Origin: SKVR01 sp037441525
GTDB taxonomy: Bacteria > Bacteroidota > Bacteroidia > Bacteroidales > UBA7960
Length of the DNA: 41,713 nucleotides
Direction: 5' to 3'
Assembly (NCBI GenBank): GCA_037441525.1
Contig: JBBISA010000036.1
Coordinates: 1-41,713 of the forward strand
In this document: piece after piece, positions 32,543-41,050 of the stretch
How the letters are laid out: every line of letters begins with the position of its first letter
Numbering within the stretch: position 1 is the stretch's first letter
The notes under the pieces: model-generated
The model's database searches: none
What the model was told of the DNA's origin: nothing
The model's input: the letters and a program-made list of their open reading frames with translations, nothing else
Made by a program: the position numbers and the translations under genes

Positions 32543-32661
32543 TCAGTAAATACGTGAAACTGAAATTTAATACTCTGAATGATTAGCCAGAACAATTCTG
32601 ATGTATGGCGATGCCGGTAAAATGAGAAATCATAAAATAATTGATTCGGAGTAAATGCCTG

Positions 32662-32698
32662 AAACGAGGATAAGGTTTTTTATACTTTATCCTCGTTT
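32662..32698 (+). terminator. Terminator of the ribosomal cluster
   Basis: AAACGAGGATAA (32662-32673) and TTATCCTCGTTT (32687-32698) form a perfect 12-bp stem with a 13-nt loop, running into TTTATTTTG. It lies 120 bases after the rplQ stop. Confidence 0.85.
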
Positions 32699-32727
32699 TA
32701 TTTTGATTACTTGTAATACAGAAAATA

Positions 32728-32735
32728 TAACTTTG
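32728..32735 (+). promoter_or_regulatory. -7 box for enolase
   Basis: TAACTTTG fits the TAnnTTTG consensus, 45 bases before the eno ATG. A TTTTG at 32701-32705 is 22 bases upstream, within reach of a -33 element. Confidence 0.6.
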
Positions 32736-32780
32736 ATTTGTGAAAATTAGGATTCATTTTTTAACCTTAAACTATTTATT

Positions 32781-34070
32781 ATGAGTGCAATATTGAATAT
32801 TCATGCAAGACAGATTCTGGATTCAAGAGGAAATCCTACTGTAGAGGTTGATGTGGTTACCGAAAATGGCGTTATGGGTCGTGCTGCGGTGCCATCAGGA
32901 GCATCTACCGGTGTGCACGAAGCTGTGGAACTTCGCGACGATGATAAGGCTAATTATCTTGGAAAAGGTGTTTTAAAAGCCGTTAGCAACGTAAACAACA
33001 TTCTTAATAACGAACTTAAAGGTTTGTATGTAACCGACCAGAACCTGATAGACCGCACTATGCTGCAACTTGACGGTACTCCGAATAAATCAAACCTGGG
33101 TGCCAACGCCATTTTAGGAGTATCACTTGCCGTTGCTCATGCCGCTGCACAGGAAACCAATCAGCATCTTTTCCGCTATGTGGGCGGTGCTAATGCTAAT
33201 CTACTCCCAATCCCAATGATGAATATTCTCAATGGCGGTTCGCATGCTGATAATAGTATCGATTTTCAGGAGTTTATGGTAATGCCCATCGGTGCAACTT
33301 CATTTAGCCATGCACTTAAAATGGGTGCTGAAGTATTCCATAATCTGAAATCAGTTCTTAAAAAACAAGGATATTCCACCAATGTTGGCGATGAGGGTGG
33401 TTTTGCTCCCAACCTCAAATCGAACGAAGAAGCCATTACAGTTATACTTCAGGCAATTGAAAAGGCTGGTTACAAAGCTGGTGAGGATATCTTTATTGCT
33501 CTTGACCCGGCTTCTTCAGAATACTACCTGGCAGAAGAAAATGTTTACCATCTGCACAAATCTACCGGCGATAAACTTACTCCTTCACAAATGGTTGATT
33601 ACTGGGCTGAATGGGTTAAAAAATACCCGATTGTATCTATTGAAGATGGTATGGCCGAAGACGATTGGGATGGCTGGTTACTCATGACCCAAAAACTTGG
33701 AAACAAGATACAGATTGTGGGCGATGATCTTTTTGTAACCAATACTGCACGCCTTAAAAAGGGTATCGACAATAAAGTCGCCAACTCTATCCTGGTAAAA
33801 GTTAACCAGATTGGTTCGCTTACTGAAACCATGGAAGCTGTAAGACTTGCAACCGAAAATTCATATACATCAATTATGAGCCACCGGTCAGGCGAAACTG
33901 AAGATTCCACTATCGCCGACCTTGCAGTTGCACTCAATACAGGTCAGATCAAAACTGGTTCGGCCAGCCGTTCTGACAGGATCGCTAAATACAACCAATT
34001 GCTTCGTATTGAGGAAATACTTGGCGAAACCGCAAGGTACCTCGGTAAAAGTTTTAAATACTACAGGTAG
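32781..34070 (+). CDS. eno: Enolase (phosphopyruvate hydratase)
   Basis: 429 residues, standard length. It interconverts 2-phosphoglycerate and PEP in glycolysis and gluconeogenesis; cytoplasmic. Typical elements are ARQILDSRGNPTVEVDV, the loop GAST, GDEGGFAPNL, metal ligands in FIALDPASSEYY and SIEDGMAEDDWDGW, and the signature LVKVNQIGSLTET followed by MSHRSGETEDSTIADLAV. It has its own promoter-like box and terminator, so it is a single-gene unit. Confidence 0.98.
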   Translation: MSAILNIHARQILDSRGNPTVEVDVVTENGVMGRAAVPSGASTGVHEAVELRDDDKANYLGKGVLKAVSNVNNILNNELKGLYVTDQNLIDRTMLQLDGTPNKSNLGANAILGVSLAVAHAAAQETNQHLFRYVGGANANLLPIPMMNILNGGSHADNSIDFQEFMVMPIGATSFSHALKMGAEVFHNLKSVLKKQGYSTNVGDEGGFAPNLKSNEEAITVILQAIEKAGYKAGEDIFIALDPASSEYYLAEENVYHLHKSTGDKLTPSQMVDYWAEWVKKYPIVSIEDGMAEDDWDGWLLMTQKLGNKIQIVGDDLFVTNTARLKKGIDNKVANSILVKVNQIGSLTETMEAVRLATENSYTSIMSHRSGETEDSTIADLAVALNTGQIKTGSASRSDRIAKYNQLLRIEEILGETARYLGKSFKYYR

Positions 34071-34091
34071 CATATTATATTAAAAATTACA

Positions 34092-34119
34092 GGCTGCCCG
34101 GTTTTGGGCAGCCTTTTTT
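34092..34119 (+). terminator. Terminator of eno
   Basis: GGCTGCCC (34092-34099) and GGGCAGCC (34106-34113) form a perfect 8-bp GC-rich stem with loop GGTTTT, followed by T6. A textbook intrinsic terminator 22 bases after the eno stop. Confidence 0.93.
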
Positions 34120-34146
34120 ATCTTGTCCGATTTTTGTCCATTGCCA

Positions 34147-35448
34147 ATGACCAGCAAAATAATTAGCCAAAGGTTGATTTTTATAGTATTGCTTTTTTTT
34201 TCACTGTATGTCTCTGCTTCGGCCGATACACTCAGGATAATGCATTATAATTTACTTTACTATGGTTATGATACCAACTTCTGCAATCAACAGAACAATA
34301 ACATTGCAGACAAGGAAAAAAATCTCAGGACCATCATTGCTCATTTTCAACCCCATATCCTCACCGTTAATGAATTGGGCCGTGGCGAAGCAAATCTTCA
34401 AAATGTGCGGGATAATGTTCTAAATCTGATTTCAGAGCAAAGCTATGAATTCGCATCATATACAAATTTAGCTGGTAGCAATATCGTAAACGGATTGTTT
34501 TACAATACATCCAAATTTGGAATTTCGCGCCAGGCTATACCCAATACTTTGCTGCGTGATATTAATCTTGTTACTTTTTTTTATAGGAGCCCCGATTTAC
34601 CTATTACACGCGATACTATATTTTTAACCTGCATTGTCGGGCATTTGAAGGCCGGACAAACTTCCAGCGATCAGCAAACCCGAACAACAATGGTTAGCAA
34701 TGTTATGCAATATCTGAATGAACATCTGACCGACCATAACATACTCATAATGGGTGATTTCAATATGCGATCATCACACGAACAGGCATACCAGTTAATG
34801 GTCAATCATCCCAATCCTGGCATCCGGTTATATGATCCGGTCGATGCCCCGGGAGTATGGAACAACAATTCAGCCATGGCATTTTTACATACCCAGAGCA
34901 CACGTACCGGCTCCCATCCTTGTTTTGTTACTGGCGGGCTTGACGATCGATTTGATTTTATTCTCATCAACAACGCAGTTTTATCGGGCTCTAAAGGGTT
35001 CAAGTATTTAGAAAACAGTTATAAAACTGCCGGACAGGATGGATTGCGGTTTGACCAGTCGCTTATAAGCCCGCCAAATTTAAGCGAACCCCCTGAAGTA
35101 ATAATGGCAATGTATAACTTTTCTGATCATTTGCCGGTAATGATGGAACTTGTAGTCAACTCAAAAAATGCAATAATTTCAGAAAGTACAACCCCATCTT
35201 TTCAAATAAGGGCAAAAAATCCTGTTTATGCAACTCTGGAAGTATTAATAAGCACAGAATTACAGGCAGATTTACAAATAAGGATTTTCAACATGGCCGG
35301 TAATATGGTTATGACTTCAACCTTAAATGCCGAAGGAATCAATTCATGGTATAAAAAAGATGTTTCTGCTCTTGCACCGGGTTTTTATACTATTACCATC
35401 TGCCCTGAGCATTTTAGATGCCAGTCGTTTAAAATGATAAAATATTAA
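34147..35448 (+). CDS. Secreted endonuclease/exonuclease/phosphatase-family enzyme with T9SS sorting domain
   Basis: 433 residues from the ATG at 34147; a TTG at 34123 would overlap the eno terminator region and is unlikely. A signal peptide (RLIFIVLLFFSLYVSASA) precedes an EEP (DNase I-like) domain with NLLYYG near its start, VNELGR, NGLFYN, GHLKAG, IMGDFNMRSS, DDRFDFIL and SDHLPV, which supply the metal- and phosphate-binding Asn, Glu, Asp and His. The last 75 or so residues resemble a type A T9SS sorting domain (LQIRIFNMAGNMVMTS, DVSALAPGFYTITI, ending FKMIKY). It is probably an extracellular nuclease or phosphodiesterase; the substrate is open. Confidence 0.87.
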   Translation: MTSKIISQRLIFIVLLFFSLYVSASADTLRIMHYNLLYYGYDTNFCNQQNNNIADKEKNLRTIIAHFQPHILTVNELGRGEANLQNVRDNVLNLISEQSYEFASYTNLAGSNIVNGLFYNTSKFGISRQAIPNTLLRDINLVTFFYRSPDLPITRDTIFLTCIVGHLKAGQTSSDQQTRTTMVSNVMQYLNEHLTDHNILIMGDFNMRSSHEQAYQLMVNHPNPGIRLYDPVDAPGVWNNNSAMAFLHTQSTRTGSHPCFVTGGLDDRFDFILINNAVLSGSKGFKYLENSYKTAGQDGLRFDQSLISPPNLSEPPEVIMAMYNFSDHLPVMMELVVNSKNAIISESTTPSFQIRAKNPVYATLEVLISTELQADLQIRIFNMAGNMVMTSTLNAEGINSWYKKDVSALAPGFYTITICPEHFRCQSFKMIKY

Positions 35449-35524
35449 TGATATTAGCTTGATTTTTAAGGGTGTTTCAGATATTAATTTTATGTTAACA
35501 GACGAGGACTCCCCTTGGTTTTAG

Positions 35525-35532
35525 TAATTTTG
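35525..35532 (+). promoter_or_regulatory. Possible -7 box for the Na/Pi cotransporter gene
   Basis: TAATTTTG fits TAnnTTTG, 31 bases before the ATG at 35564. No -33 element at suitable distance. Confidence 0.4.
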
Positions 35533-35563
35533 ACCACTTTTTTAAAAGACAAACATACTTTTC

Positions 35564-37264
35564 ATGAACTTTGGATTCTTTGATTTTCTGACCCTTTTCG
35601 GCTCCTTAAGTCTTTTTCTTTTTGGGATGAAGGTAATGAGCGAGGGTATACAAAAACTTGCCGGAGATAAGATGCGCAGTATCCTCAGCGCAATGACATC
35701 GAACCGTATCTTTGGAGTCCTTACCGGTTTCTTTATCACAACATTGGTACAATCATCATCTGCATCTACGGTAATGGTTGTTAGCTTTGTAAATGCGGGT
35801 CTTCTTTCCATCGTTCAATCTGTAGGGGTTATTATGGGCGCCAATATTGGCACTACCACAACAGCATGGATCATTTCACTTCTTGGATTTAAGCTGAACA
35901 TTGCGGCTTTTTCATTGCCAATTATTGGGATAGCATTTCCGCTTCTGTATTTTTCAAAAGATAAGTATACATCATTGGGAGAAACTTTGTTAGGGTTTGC
36001 ATTATTATTCATGGGCTTAGGGCTTCTCAAGGATTCGGTACCTGATTTAACCGAAAACCCTGAGATGTTTGAAGCCCTTCAGAACCTAACTGAATATGGA
36101 TTTGGAAGTATATTCATTTTCCTGGGAATCGGTATTGCCATCACAATTGTATTACAATCATCGAGCGCCACTATGGCTCTTACACTTGTAATGTGCAACA
36201 ATGGCTGGATTGGCTATGAACATGGTGCTGCCATTGTATTGGGTGAAAACATTGGTACCACTATTACTGCAAATTTAGCGGCACTCGTAGGCAATGTTTA
36301 TGCAAAAAGAACCGCTCTTGCACATACCCTTTTCAATGTGTTTGGAGTTATTTGGATGCTCATTGTGTTTAAACTATTTGTAGGTGCAATAGATAAATAT
36401 CTGGTTGGCATTGGATTGAATTCTCCATACACCGATTCCTCCATGATTCCATTCGGACTTTCTATTTTCCATACTGCCTTCAATATTACAAATACTTTAA
36501 TTCTTATAGGTTTTTTGAAATATATAGTTTGGACCGTAGAACATATTATTCCTTCCAAAGGAAAAACCGACGAAAAGCTTCAATTGGAGTACTTTGGCCA
36601 CGGTTTTCTTCACATGGCTGAACTTTCGGTTTTGCAAGCCAAAAGAGAAACAACCAAGTATCTTGATTTGGGTAGGAGAATGTTTAATTTCATACCTGAC
36701 ATGATCTACCAAACTGACAGGAAGAAGTTTACAAAACTTTTGGCCAGGGTTAGTAAATATGAAGAAATCACTGACCGGGTTGAGATTGAGATCACCACCT
36801 TCCTGGTTAAGGTATCACGTAAGCAATTAAGTACCAATGCCTCAGAGCAACTAAGGAGAATGAGACTTGTGTGTAGTGAAGTTGAAAAAATAGGCGATAT
36901 CTGTTTCAAGATGGCTAACCTGCTGGAGAAAAAGAAGGAAGAGAAAGCATATTTTACTCCACAACAACGCGAAGAGCTCGATAAAATGTTCTCCTTTGTA
37001 AACGAAGCATTTGATTTAATGGTGGTTAATTTCGAGAGAGGGGAAATATACGCCCGGGAAAATCTTTCCAAATCTATTTCTATCGAAAAGAGAATTAATG
37101 AATTCAGAGATTCTGTAAGCCTTGAAGTGATAGATGATATTGAGAAAGGCACTCAAAATGTGAAAAGTAGTTTCTACTTCAATAAACTTATTACCTCATG
37201 CGAAAAGGTAGGAGATTCGATTCTAAATATCAGTGAAGTATCGGTAGGAGTGAATATTGAATAA
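35564..37264 (+). CDS. Na+/phosphate cotransporter family protein with PhoU-like C-terminal domain
   Basis: 566 residues. The first 330 or so hold two copies of the Na/Pi-cotransporter repeat, each with a QSSSA motif (QSSSAS at 63-68; QSSSAT near 200), followed by GANIGTT and GENIGTT turns. About nine membrane helices are expected. The cytoplasmic C-terminal 200 residues are helical and acidic/basic, like PhoU (LRRMRLVCSEVEKIGDICFKMANLL, partly quoted). Bacterial relatives include NptA and YjbB, which import or export phosphate; the direction cannot be told. Its neighbours do not point to a phosphate regulon. Confidence 0.9.
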   Translation: MNFGFFDFLTLFGSLSLFLFGMKVMSEGIQKLAGDKMRSILSAMTSNRIFGVLTGFFITTLVQSSSASTVMVVSFVNAGLLSIVQSVGVIMGANIGTTTTAWIISLLGFKLNIAAFSLPIIGIAFPLLYFSKDKYTSLGETLLGFALLFMGLGLLKDSVPDLTENPEMFEALQNLTEYGFGSIFIFLGIGIAITIVLQSSSATMALTLVMCNNGWIGYEHGAAIVLGENIGTTITANLAALVGNVYAKRTALAHTLFNVFGVIWMLIVFKLFVGAIDKYLVGIGLNSPYTDSSMIPFGLSIFHTAFNITNTLILIGFLKYIVWTVEHIIPSKGKTDEKLQLEYFGHGFLHMAELSVLQAKRETTKYLDLGRRMFNFIPDMIYQTDRKKFTKLLARVSKYEEITDRVEIEITTFLVKVSRKQLSTNASEQLRRMRLVCSEVEKIGDICFKMANLLEKKKEEKAYFTPQQREELDKMFSFVNEAFDLMVVNFERGEIYARENLSKSISIEKRINEFRDSVSLEVIDDIEKGTQNVKSSFYFNKLITSCEKVGDSILNISEVSVGVNIE

Positions 37265-37338
37265 TCTCTGATTTCCGATAGCACAACAAGCCTTGCTCCC
37301 AATAGCAACATAGAAAATAAGCGTCAGATTATTTCACT

Positions 37339-37357
37339 AAAAATCCGGAGGGTTTTT
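37339..37357 (+). terminator. Terminator of the Na/Pi cotransporter gene
   Basis: AAAAATCC (37339-37346) pairs with GGGTTTTT (37350-37357) around a 3-nt loop, with one U-G pair, and the T-run is part of the 3' arm. Confidence 0.6.
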
Positions 37358-37374
37358 AACCATTATAAACAACA

Positions 37375-37420
37375 AACCCCGGAAGGTAGGTAGTTAACTA
37401 AAAGCCTGCCTTCCGGGGTT
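37375..37420. terminator. Long hairpin between convergent genes
   Basis: AACCCCGGAAGGTAGG (37375-37390) pairs with CCTGCCTTCCGGGGTT (37405-37420): 16 positions with one G-T mismatch and a 14-nt loop. It stands 58 bases after the stop of the minus-strand lipoprotein gene. On that strand GTTTGTTGTTTAT follows, so it probably ends that transcript, and may act in both directions. Confidence 0.7.
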
Positions 37421-37478
37421 CAATTTCGTATTATTTTAAAGAATTAAAAGCCACAAAGTGGAAAATCCCTGCCCAAAT

Positions 37479-39284
37479 TTATGGGGCGATAGCGCCAGGA
37501 AAGGGCCTTTTTACTTTCTCAAGACCCATGGCTGTGGCTATGTGTTGTGGTGTGTTTGTAGCCACTTCAAGACCAGGAAATCCTCTCATAAGTGTAAAGT
37601 CTTTATTTTCAATATCTTTGAAAAGGGGGCCATCATATTTTTCAAAAAACCGGGATTTAGACTCAAACTCAGGATGTAGTTCGTTTAGCTCAGTCAGAGC
37701 GAAGATTTGTTTCCTGCAATCTTCACCCTGATATGGACTCCACCGTATTAGTGCTGCATTATGAGTACTTTCGCCATTACCCCTTACATAAATATTGTTG
37801 TCCATAACCTTAAGTTGTGGTTTATTGAGCCGTTCGCACATAAATGGAGGTTGTCCAATTTGAATCAAGGGTGAATCGTGCTCACTGCTCATATATAGTA
37901 GGTTGTTTATAAATATATGCCCATCGCGTTGGTCTACCCCTGGACCAAGTGTAACATGCCAGCCAAAGACATCTGCATTATCTCCACGTGCGTCCCGGCT
38001 TATATTTACCCTGCTGTTTACGAAAGTATTATTGTACATTTCTACATTGCTGGCATTTAATACAAAAATACTCTGACTGCAATTAACAAATACATTTCCG
38101 GCTACTATGCAACCGTCAGAGATTTCGAAGAAATATCCGTTATGGTTTACATTTTCAACATGATTATTTACAAAAACGCCATCCTTGTTGCCAACATCCC
38201 ACCAAACGCCGTTGGAATGGGGATGATTGATAACCAGGTTTTCGCGCACCACTGCCCGATGGCTCTGATTGAAAATCTTTACCGAAGACGGATAGAATCC
38301 AGTCCACTTCTCAATGTTGTTATTCTCGAAAATATTCCTTTCCAAAAGGATATCATTGGAAGCGACTATATAAACACCTTCGGTATTGGTATTGAAAACA
38401 TTGCAGTTTCGCATTACAAATTTGTCGCTAAAGGCATAAACAGCAATTCTGAAACAATTGGAGAAAGTGCAGTTTTCTAAAATTGTTCCTACCACATCAC
38501 GACCATGCTGTTCCACAGCAAGTTCTGCCCTGCCAATATGAACCATCGTATCGGGATATTGGGTAATGGTTAGCCCACGTATAACCGGCCCGATAGAGTC
38601 GGGCTCCTTGCCATGAACAGCTCTTAAGGTGCGAAAAATAGCCTTTCTGAAAGCTGTGATCTCAATAAAACGGCCGGTAGGGTTGGTGCCTATGTAGATT
38701 TTATTTGTATTATAGTCCACAAAGAAGGTTTCCGCATCTACAGCATCAATACTCCCTGCCGATTGCAGAAATTGCCCATCAATAAACACAGCGTCATTAT
38801 TGAACCGGTGCAGAGGAGTAGATGCTTCATTTCTCCGGCGGTCCCACCAATTTTCGGGGCCGGCCGGGAAAAGATATGACCAGTCTGTTACCCAAAGATT
38901 TTCCCCGGCTTCGGTCCAGTTTTCGGCCACCAGCGTCCCATTTAAAATGGGTTCTTCATTGCCATAAGGTTGAATGGTAATGCCCTGGTTAAAGGTAAGA
39001 TTCCCTGTCCGGTATAATCCGCCGCGCAAAATAATGGCATCTCCGGTAACTACCCTTGCAAAAGCTTCTTCCAGTGTAGTGGGATTTTCAACAGATAAAC
39101 CGTCAGAACCAACATTGCCTGTTGGTGAAACAAAATAAGTTTTACCTTCTACATTTGGTAGTTCGAAGGTTTTCGCAATCGTGCCATAATGAACAGGCTT
39201 TGCCTGTTCCTGACCACATGCCTGAATTAAGAAAATGATTGCAAGCATCGGAAATGCCTGAAATTTTGTAAAAAAAGTTTTCAT
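37479..39284 (-). CDS. Right-handed beta-helix lipoprotein, possible polysaccharide-active enzyme
   Basis: 601 residues. A lipoprotein signal (hydrophobic MLAIIFLIQAC, lipid-modified Cys23) suggests a membrane-anchored surface or periplasmic protein. TYFVSPTGNVGSDGLSVENP, ILRGGLYRT and ITIQPYGNEEPILNG are typical of DUF1565/pectate-lyase-like openings. From about residue 240 to 450 there are repeated rungs with Asn ladders (LENCTFSNC, MRNCNVFNTNTEGVYI, LERNIFENNNIE, VNNHVENVNHNGYF, MYNNTFVNS), the mark of a parallel beta-helix. Such proteins include lyases, epimerases and glycosidases. No SusC/SusD pair is adjacent to make it a polysaccharide locus. Catalytic residues cannot be assigned. Confidence 0.82.
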   Translation of the reverse strand: MKTFFTKFQAFPMLAIIFLIQACGQEQAKPVHYGTIAKTFELPNVEGKTYFVSPTGNVGSDGLSVENPTTLEEAFARVVTGDAIILRGGLYRTGNLTFNQGITIQPYGNEEPILNGTLVAENWTEAGENLWVTDWSYLFPAGPENWWDRRRNEASTPLHRFNNDAVFIDGQFLQSAGSIDAVDAETFFVDYNTNKIYIGTNPTGRFIEITAFRKAIFRTLRAVHGKEPDSIGPVIRGLTITQYPDTMVHIGRAELAVEQHGRDVVGTILENCTFSNCFRIAVYAFSDKFVMRNCNVFNTNTEGVYIVASNDILLERNIFENNNIEKWTGFYPSSVKIFNQSHRAVVRENLVINHPHSNGVWWDVGNKDGVFVNNHVENVNHNGYFFEISDGCIVAGNVFVNCSQSIFVLNASNVEMYNNTFVNSRVNISRDARGDNADVFGWHVTLGPGVDQRDGHIFINNLLYMSSEHDSPLIQIGQPPFMCERLNKPQLKVMDNNIYVRGNGESTHNAALIRWSPYQGEDCRKQIFALTELNELHPEFESKSRFFEKYDGPLFKDIENKDFTLMRGFPGLEVATNTPQHIATAMGLEKVKRPFPGAIAP

Positions 39285-39447
39285 TTGTAGGGTTTAATGG
39301 GTTTTTAATAGTTTTAACTGCTGGTTTACAGGTCTTTATATGAGTCAGTGATGAGTGCGCTTTTTGCGTTGCAAGTTAATTTTTTTTCTGCGCAAAGGAA
39401 GACAGATTTTAATAAATGTGCAAAATTTCAATTAGTGTCATTTTATT

Positions 39448-39483
39448 AAAAAACAACGCCTGGTCAAGATGTTAACCAGGCGT
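39448..39483 (-). terminator. Terminator of the SPFH-Arc unit
   Basis: On the minus strand ACGCCTGGT (39475-39483) and ACCAGGCGT (39456-39464) form a perfect 9-bp stem with a 10-nt loop, followed by TGTTTTTT. It begins 18 bases after the stop of the small Arc-like gene. Confidence 0.88.
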
Positions 39484-39500
39484 AGTGGTATTTTATTCCC

Positions 39501-39671
39501 TTATTCCTTAGACTGTGAGATGTCTTTCGCCCGTCCTGCTTTTCTCAGGGCATTGTCGATTATCCACTCAATTTGCCCATTGGTGCTGCGAAATTCATCG
39601 GCAGCCCATTTTTCAATAGCTTTGAGTGTTTCGGGATCAATTCTAAGTACAAAAGGTTTCTTTTTCGACAT
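39501..39671 (-). CDS. Arc-like ribbon-helix-helix DNA-binding protein
   Basis: 56 residues, read directly from the sequence. It starts MSKKKPFVLRIDPETLKAIE, which gives the N-terminal beta strand of a ribbon-helix-helix protein. KWAADEFRSTNGQIEWIIDNALRKAGR supplies the two helices (partly quoted; the SxNxxIEW.I..AL pattern is the Arc/MetJ family second helix). A short KDISQSKE tail ends it. It starts 2 bases after the stop of the SPFH gene, so the two are cotranscribed and probably translationally coupled. Its operator and targets are unknown; autoregulation of the pair is a reasonable guess. Confidence 0.85.
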   Translation of the reverse strand: MSKKKPFVLRIDPETLKAIEKWAADEFRSTNGQIEWIIDNALRKAGRAKDISQSKE

Positions 39672-39673
39672 AA

Positions 39674-40648
39674 TTATTGGTGTAATGTACCTGCATTAAT
39701 AACCGGGCTGGCAGAGTCCTCTGAGCAAAGCACAACCATAAGGTTACTTATCATCGCAGCTTTCTTATCATCATCAAATTCAATGGTTTTGTCTTCTGAC
39801 AGTTTTTCCAGGGCAAGTTTTACCATTCCTACTGCTCCTTCAACAATTTTCTCTCTTGCCGAAATAATTGCATCGGCCTGCTGGCGGCGCAACATAACGG
39901 CAGCAATTTCGGGAGCATAGGCAAGATAGTTGATCCGTGCCTCGAGCACTTCAATACCGGCAATTGCCAAGCGTTCGTTCATTTGCGATTCAAGTATCTG
40001 ATTTATCTCATCACCGCTCGATCTAAGGGTCATTTCGTCTTCAGTGGCCGTCCCTGTTTGGTCGTAGGCAAACATTCCGGTAACATACCTTACGGCTGCA
40101 TCACATTGGATTTTTACAAAGTTCTGGTAGGCGAGCATTTTCTCATTCAGCTTAACCGTTGCTGTTGCCCCTACCGGACTTGCCACCATCGATGCATTGT
40201 CTACATGAAAAGATGCCTTGTAGGTATCGGCAAGCCTCCAAACCACTACCACGCCAATCATAACCGGGTTTCCACTTTTATCATTAACCTTTATGGGTTC
40301 CGCGTCGAGGTTTCTTGCCCTGAGTGTGAGTTTTTGTTTTGCAAAAAATGGATTTACCCAAAAAAAACCATTTTCCTTTACCGTACCCTTATATTTCCCA
40401 AAGAAAACCATTACCCTTGCTTCATTGGGTTCAATTTGCATAAAGCCTGCCCAAAAGATACTATTTAACACCAGCAGAAAGGAATTGAGAATTACCCAAA
40501 GCGCCACCTCGCTATTGGCCAGCTCAGATGCAGATGAGATTATCTCAACATAGAAATATACAACTGCAAAAAACAGTAAAAAGTTAAGGATCAGCATAAG
40601 TATGCCGTTCAACCTAACCCCTTTGAATGGTTCTTCTTTTGTTTTCAT
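39674..40648 (-). CDS. SPFH/band 7 domain membrane protein
   Basis: 324 residues. Two N-terminal membrane helices (about 13-37 and 47-69) are followed by an SPFH domain beginning MQIEPNEARVMVFFGKYKGTVKENG (partly quoted), with LTLRARNLDAEPIKVNDKSGNPVMIGVVVVW and a helical, coiled C-terminal part (YAPEIAAVMLRRQQADAIISAREKIVEG, partly quoted). The fold is shared with flotillins, stomatins and HflK/C, which build membrane microdomain rings. There is no neighbouring NfeD or FtsH gene; instead an Arc-like protein follows 2 bases later. The role is not known. Confidence 0.88.
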   Translation of the reverse strand: MKTKEEPFKGVRLNGILMLILNFLLFFAVVYFYVEIISSASELANSEVALWVILNSFLLVLNSIFWAGFMQIEPNEARVMVFFGKYKGTVKENGFFWVNPFFAKQKLTLRARNLDAEPIKVNDKSGNPVMIGVVVVWRLADTYKASFHVDNASMVASPVGATATVKLNEKMLAYQNFVKIQCDAAVRYVTGMFAYDQTGTATEDEMTLRSSGDEINQILESQMNERLAIAGIEVLEARINYLAYAPEIAAVMLRRQQADAIISAREKIVEGAVGMVKLALEKLSEDKTIEFDDDKKAAMISNLMVVLCSEDSASPVINAGTLHQ

Positions 40649-40914
40649 TTTTTAGCTACGTTTTTATTTATTGGATGGAACTCGCATAATGTTTTTCACC
40701 CATGGTTTTGTTTACGAATTATGCTCGATTTACAGAAATATAAAAGTGATATTAAAATGATATTGCAAAAATATTAAAATAAATTTACATTCTTAAAATA
40801 ATAGTGCTATTCGAGAATAAAATAAATGTTCTTTTTGATTTTTGATTGGTAAATCCTTTACCTGATTTAGGTTAACAAGGTTTTCTCTGAATCATTGCAA
40901 AAGTTCTTAAAAAT

Positions 40915-40928
40915 GGGACTAAAGTCCC
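40915..40928. repeat. Perfect palindrome GGGACT-AA-AGTCCC
   Basis: A 14-base perfect inverted repeat, GGGACTAAAGTCCC. An extra CCCC (40926-40929) and GGGG (40937-40940) just after it can form an alternative hairpin. Together with the next palindrome it looks like a REP-type element. Confidence 0.5.
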
Positions 40929-40948
40929 CTTTGATTGGGGATGGCAAC

Positions 40949-40974
40949 TTACCGTCAGTTTTAACTGAAGGTAA
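40949..40974. repeat. 26-base near-perfect palindrome
   Basis: Arms TTACCGTCAGTT (40949-40960) and AACTGAAGGTAA (40963-40974) are inverted copies with a single G/A mismatch and a 2-nt centre. Its size, high symmetry and intergenic place next to a degraded gene suggest a dispersed repetitive palindrome. Confidence 0.55.
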
Positions 40975-41050
40975 TAGATACGTAGCCTGATATCTTAATA
41001 CTCTTAATTACTGGCAAGTTTACTTATATTCAGAAAAACTATTTTTATAA

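Larger units (their letters stand above)
40649..41050. other. Non-coding 402-bp stretch with two palindromes
   Basis: No gene is visible. The first 230 bases are AT-rich and lie upstream of the SPFH gene; a box reading TATTTTTG on the minus strand (40766-40773) may be its promoter but the context is AT-rich enough for chance. The right half holds two palindromes listed separately. Confidence 0.6.

Noticed and set aside
39469..39699. 76-codon + strand frame over the end of the SPFH operon
   Set aside because: The minus strand here codes for the Arc-like protein, with a clear family pattern and correct spacing; the + frame is its complement.
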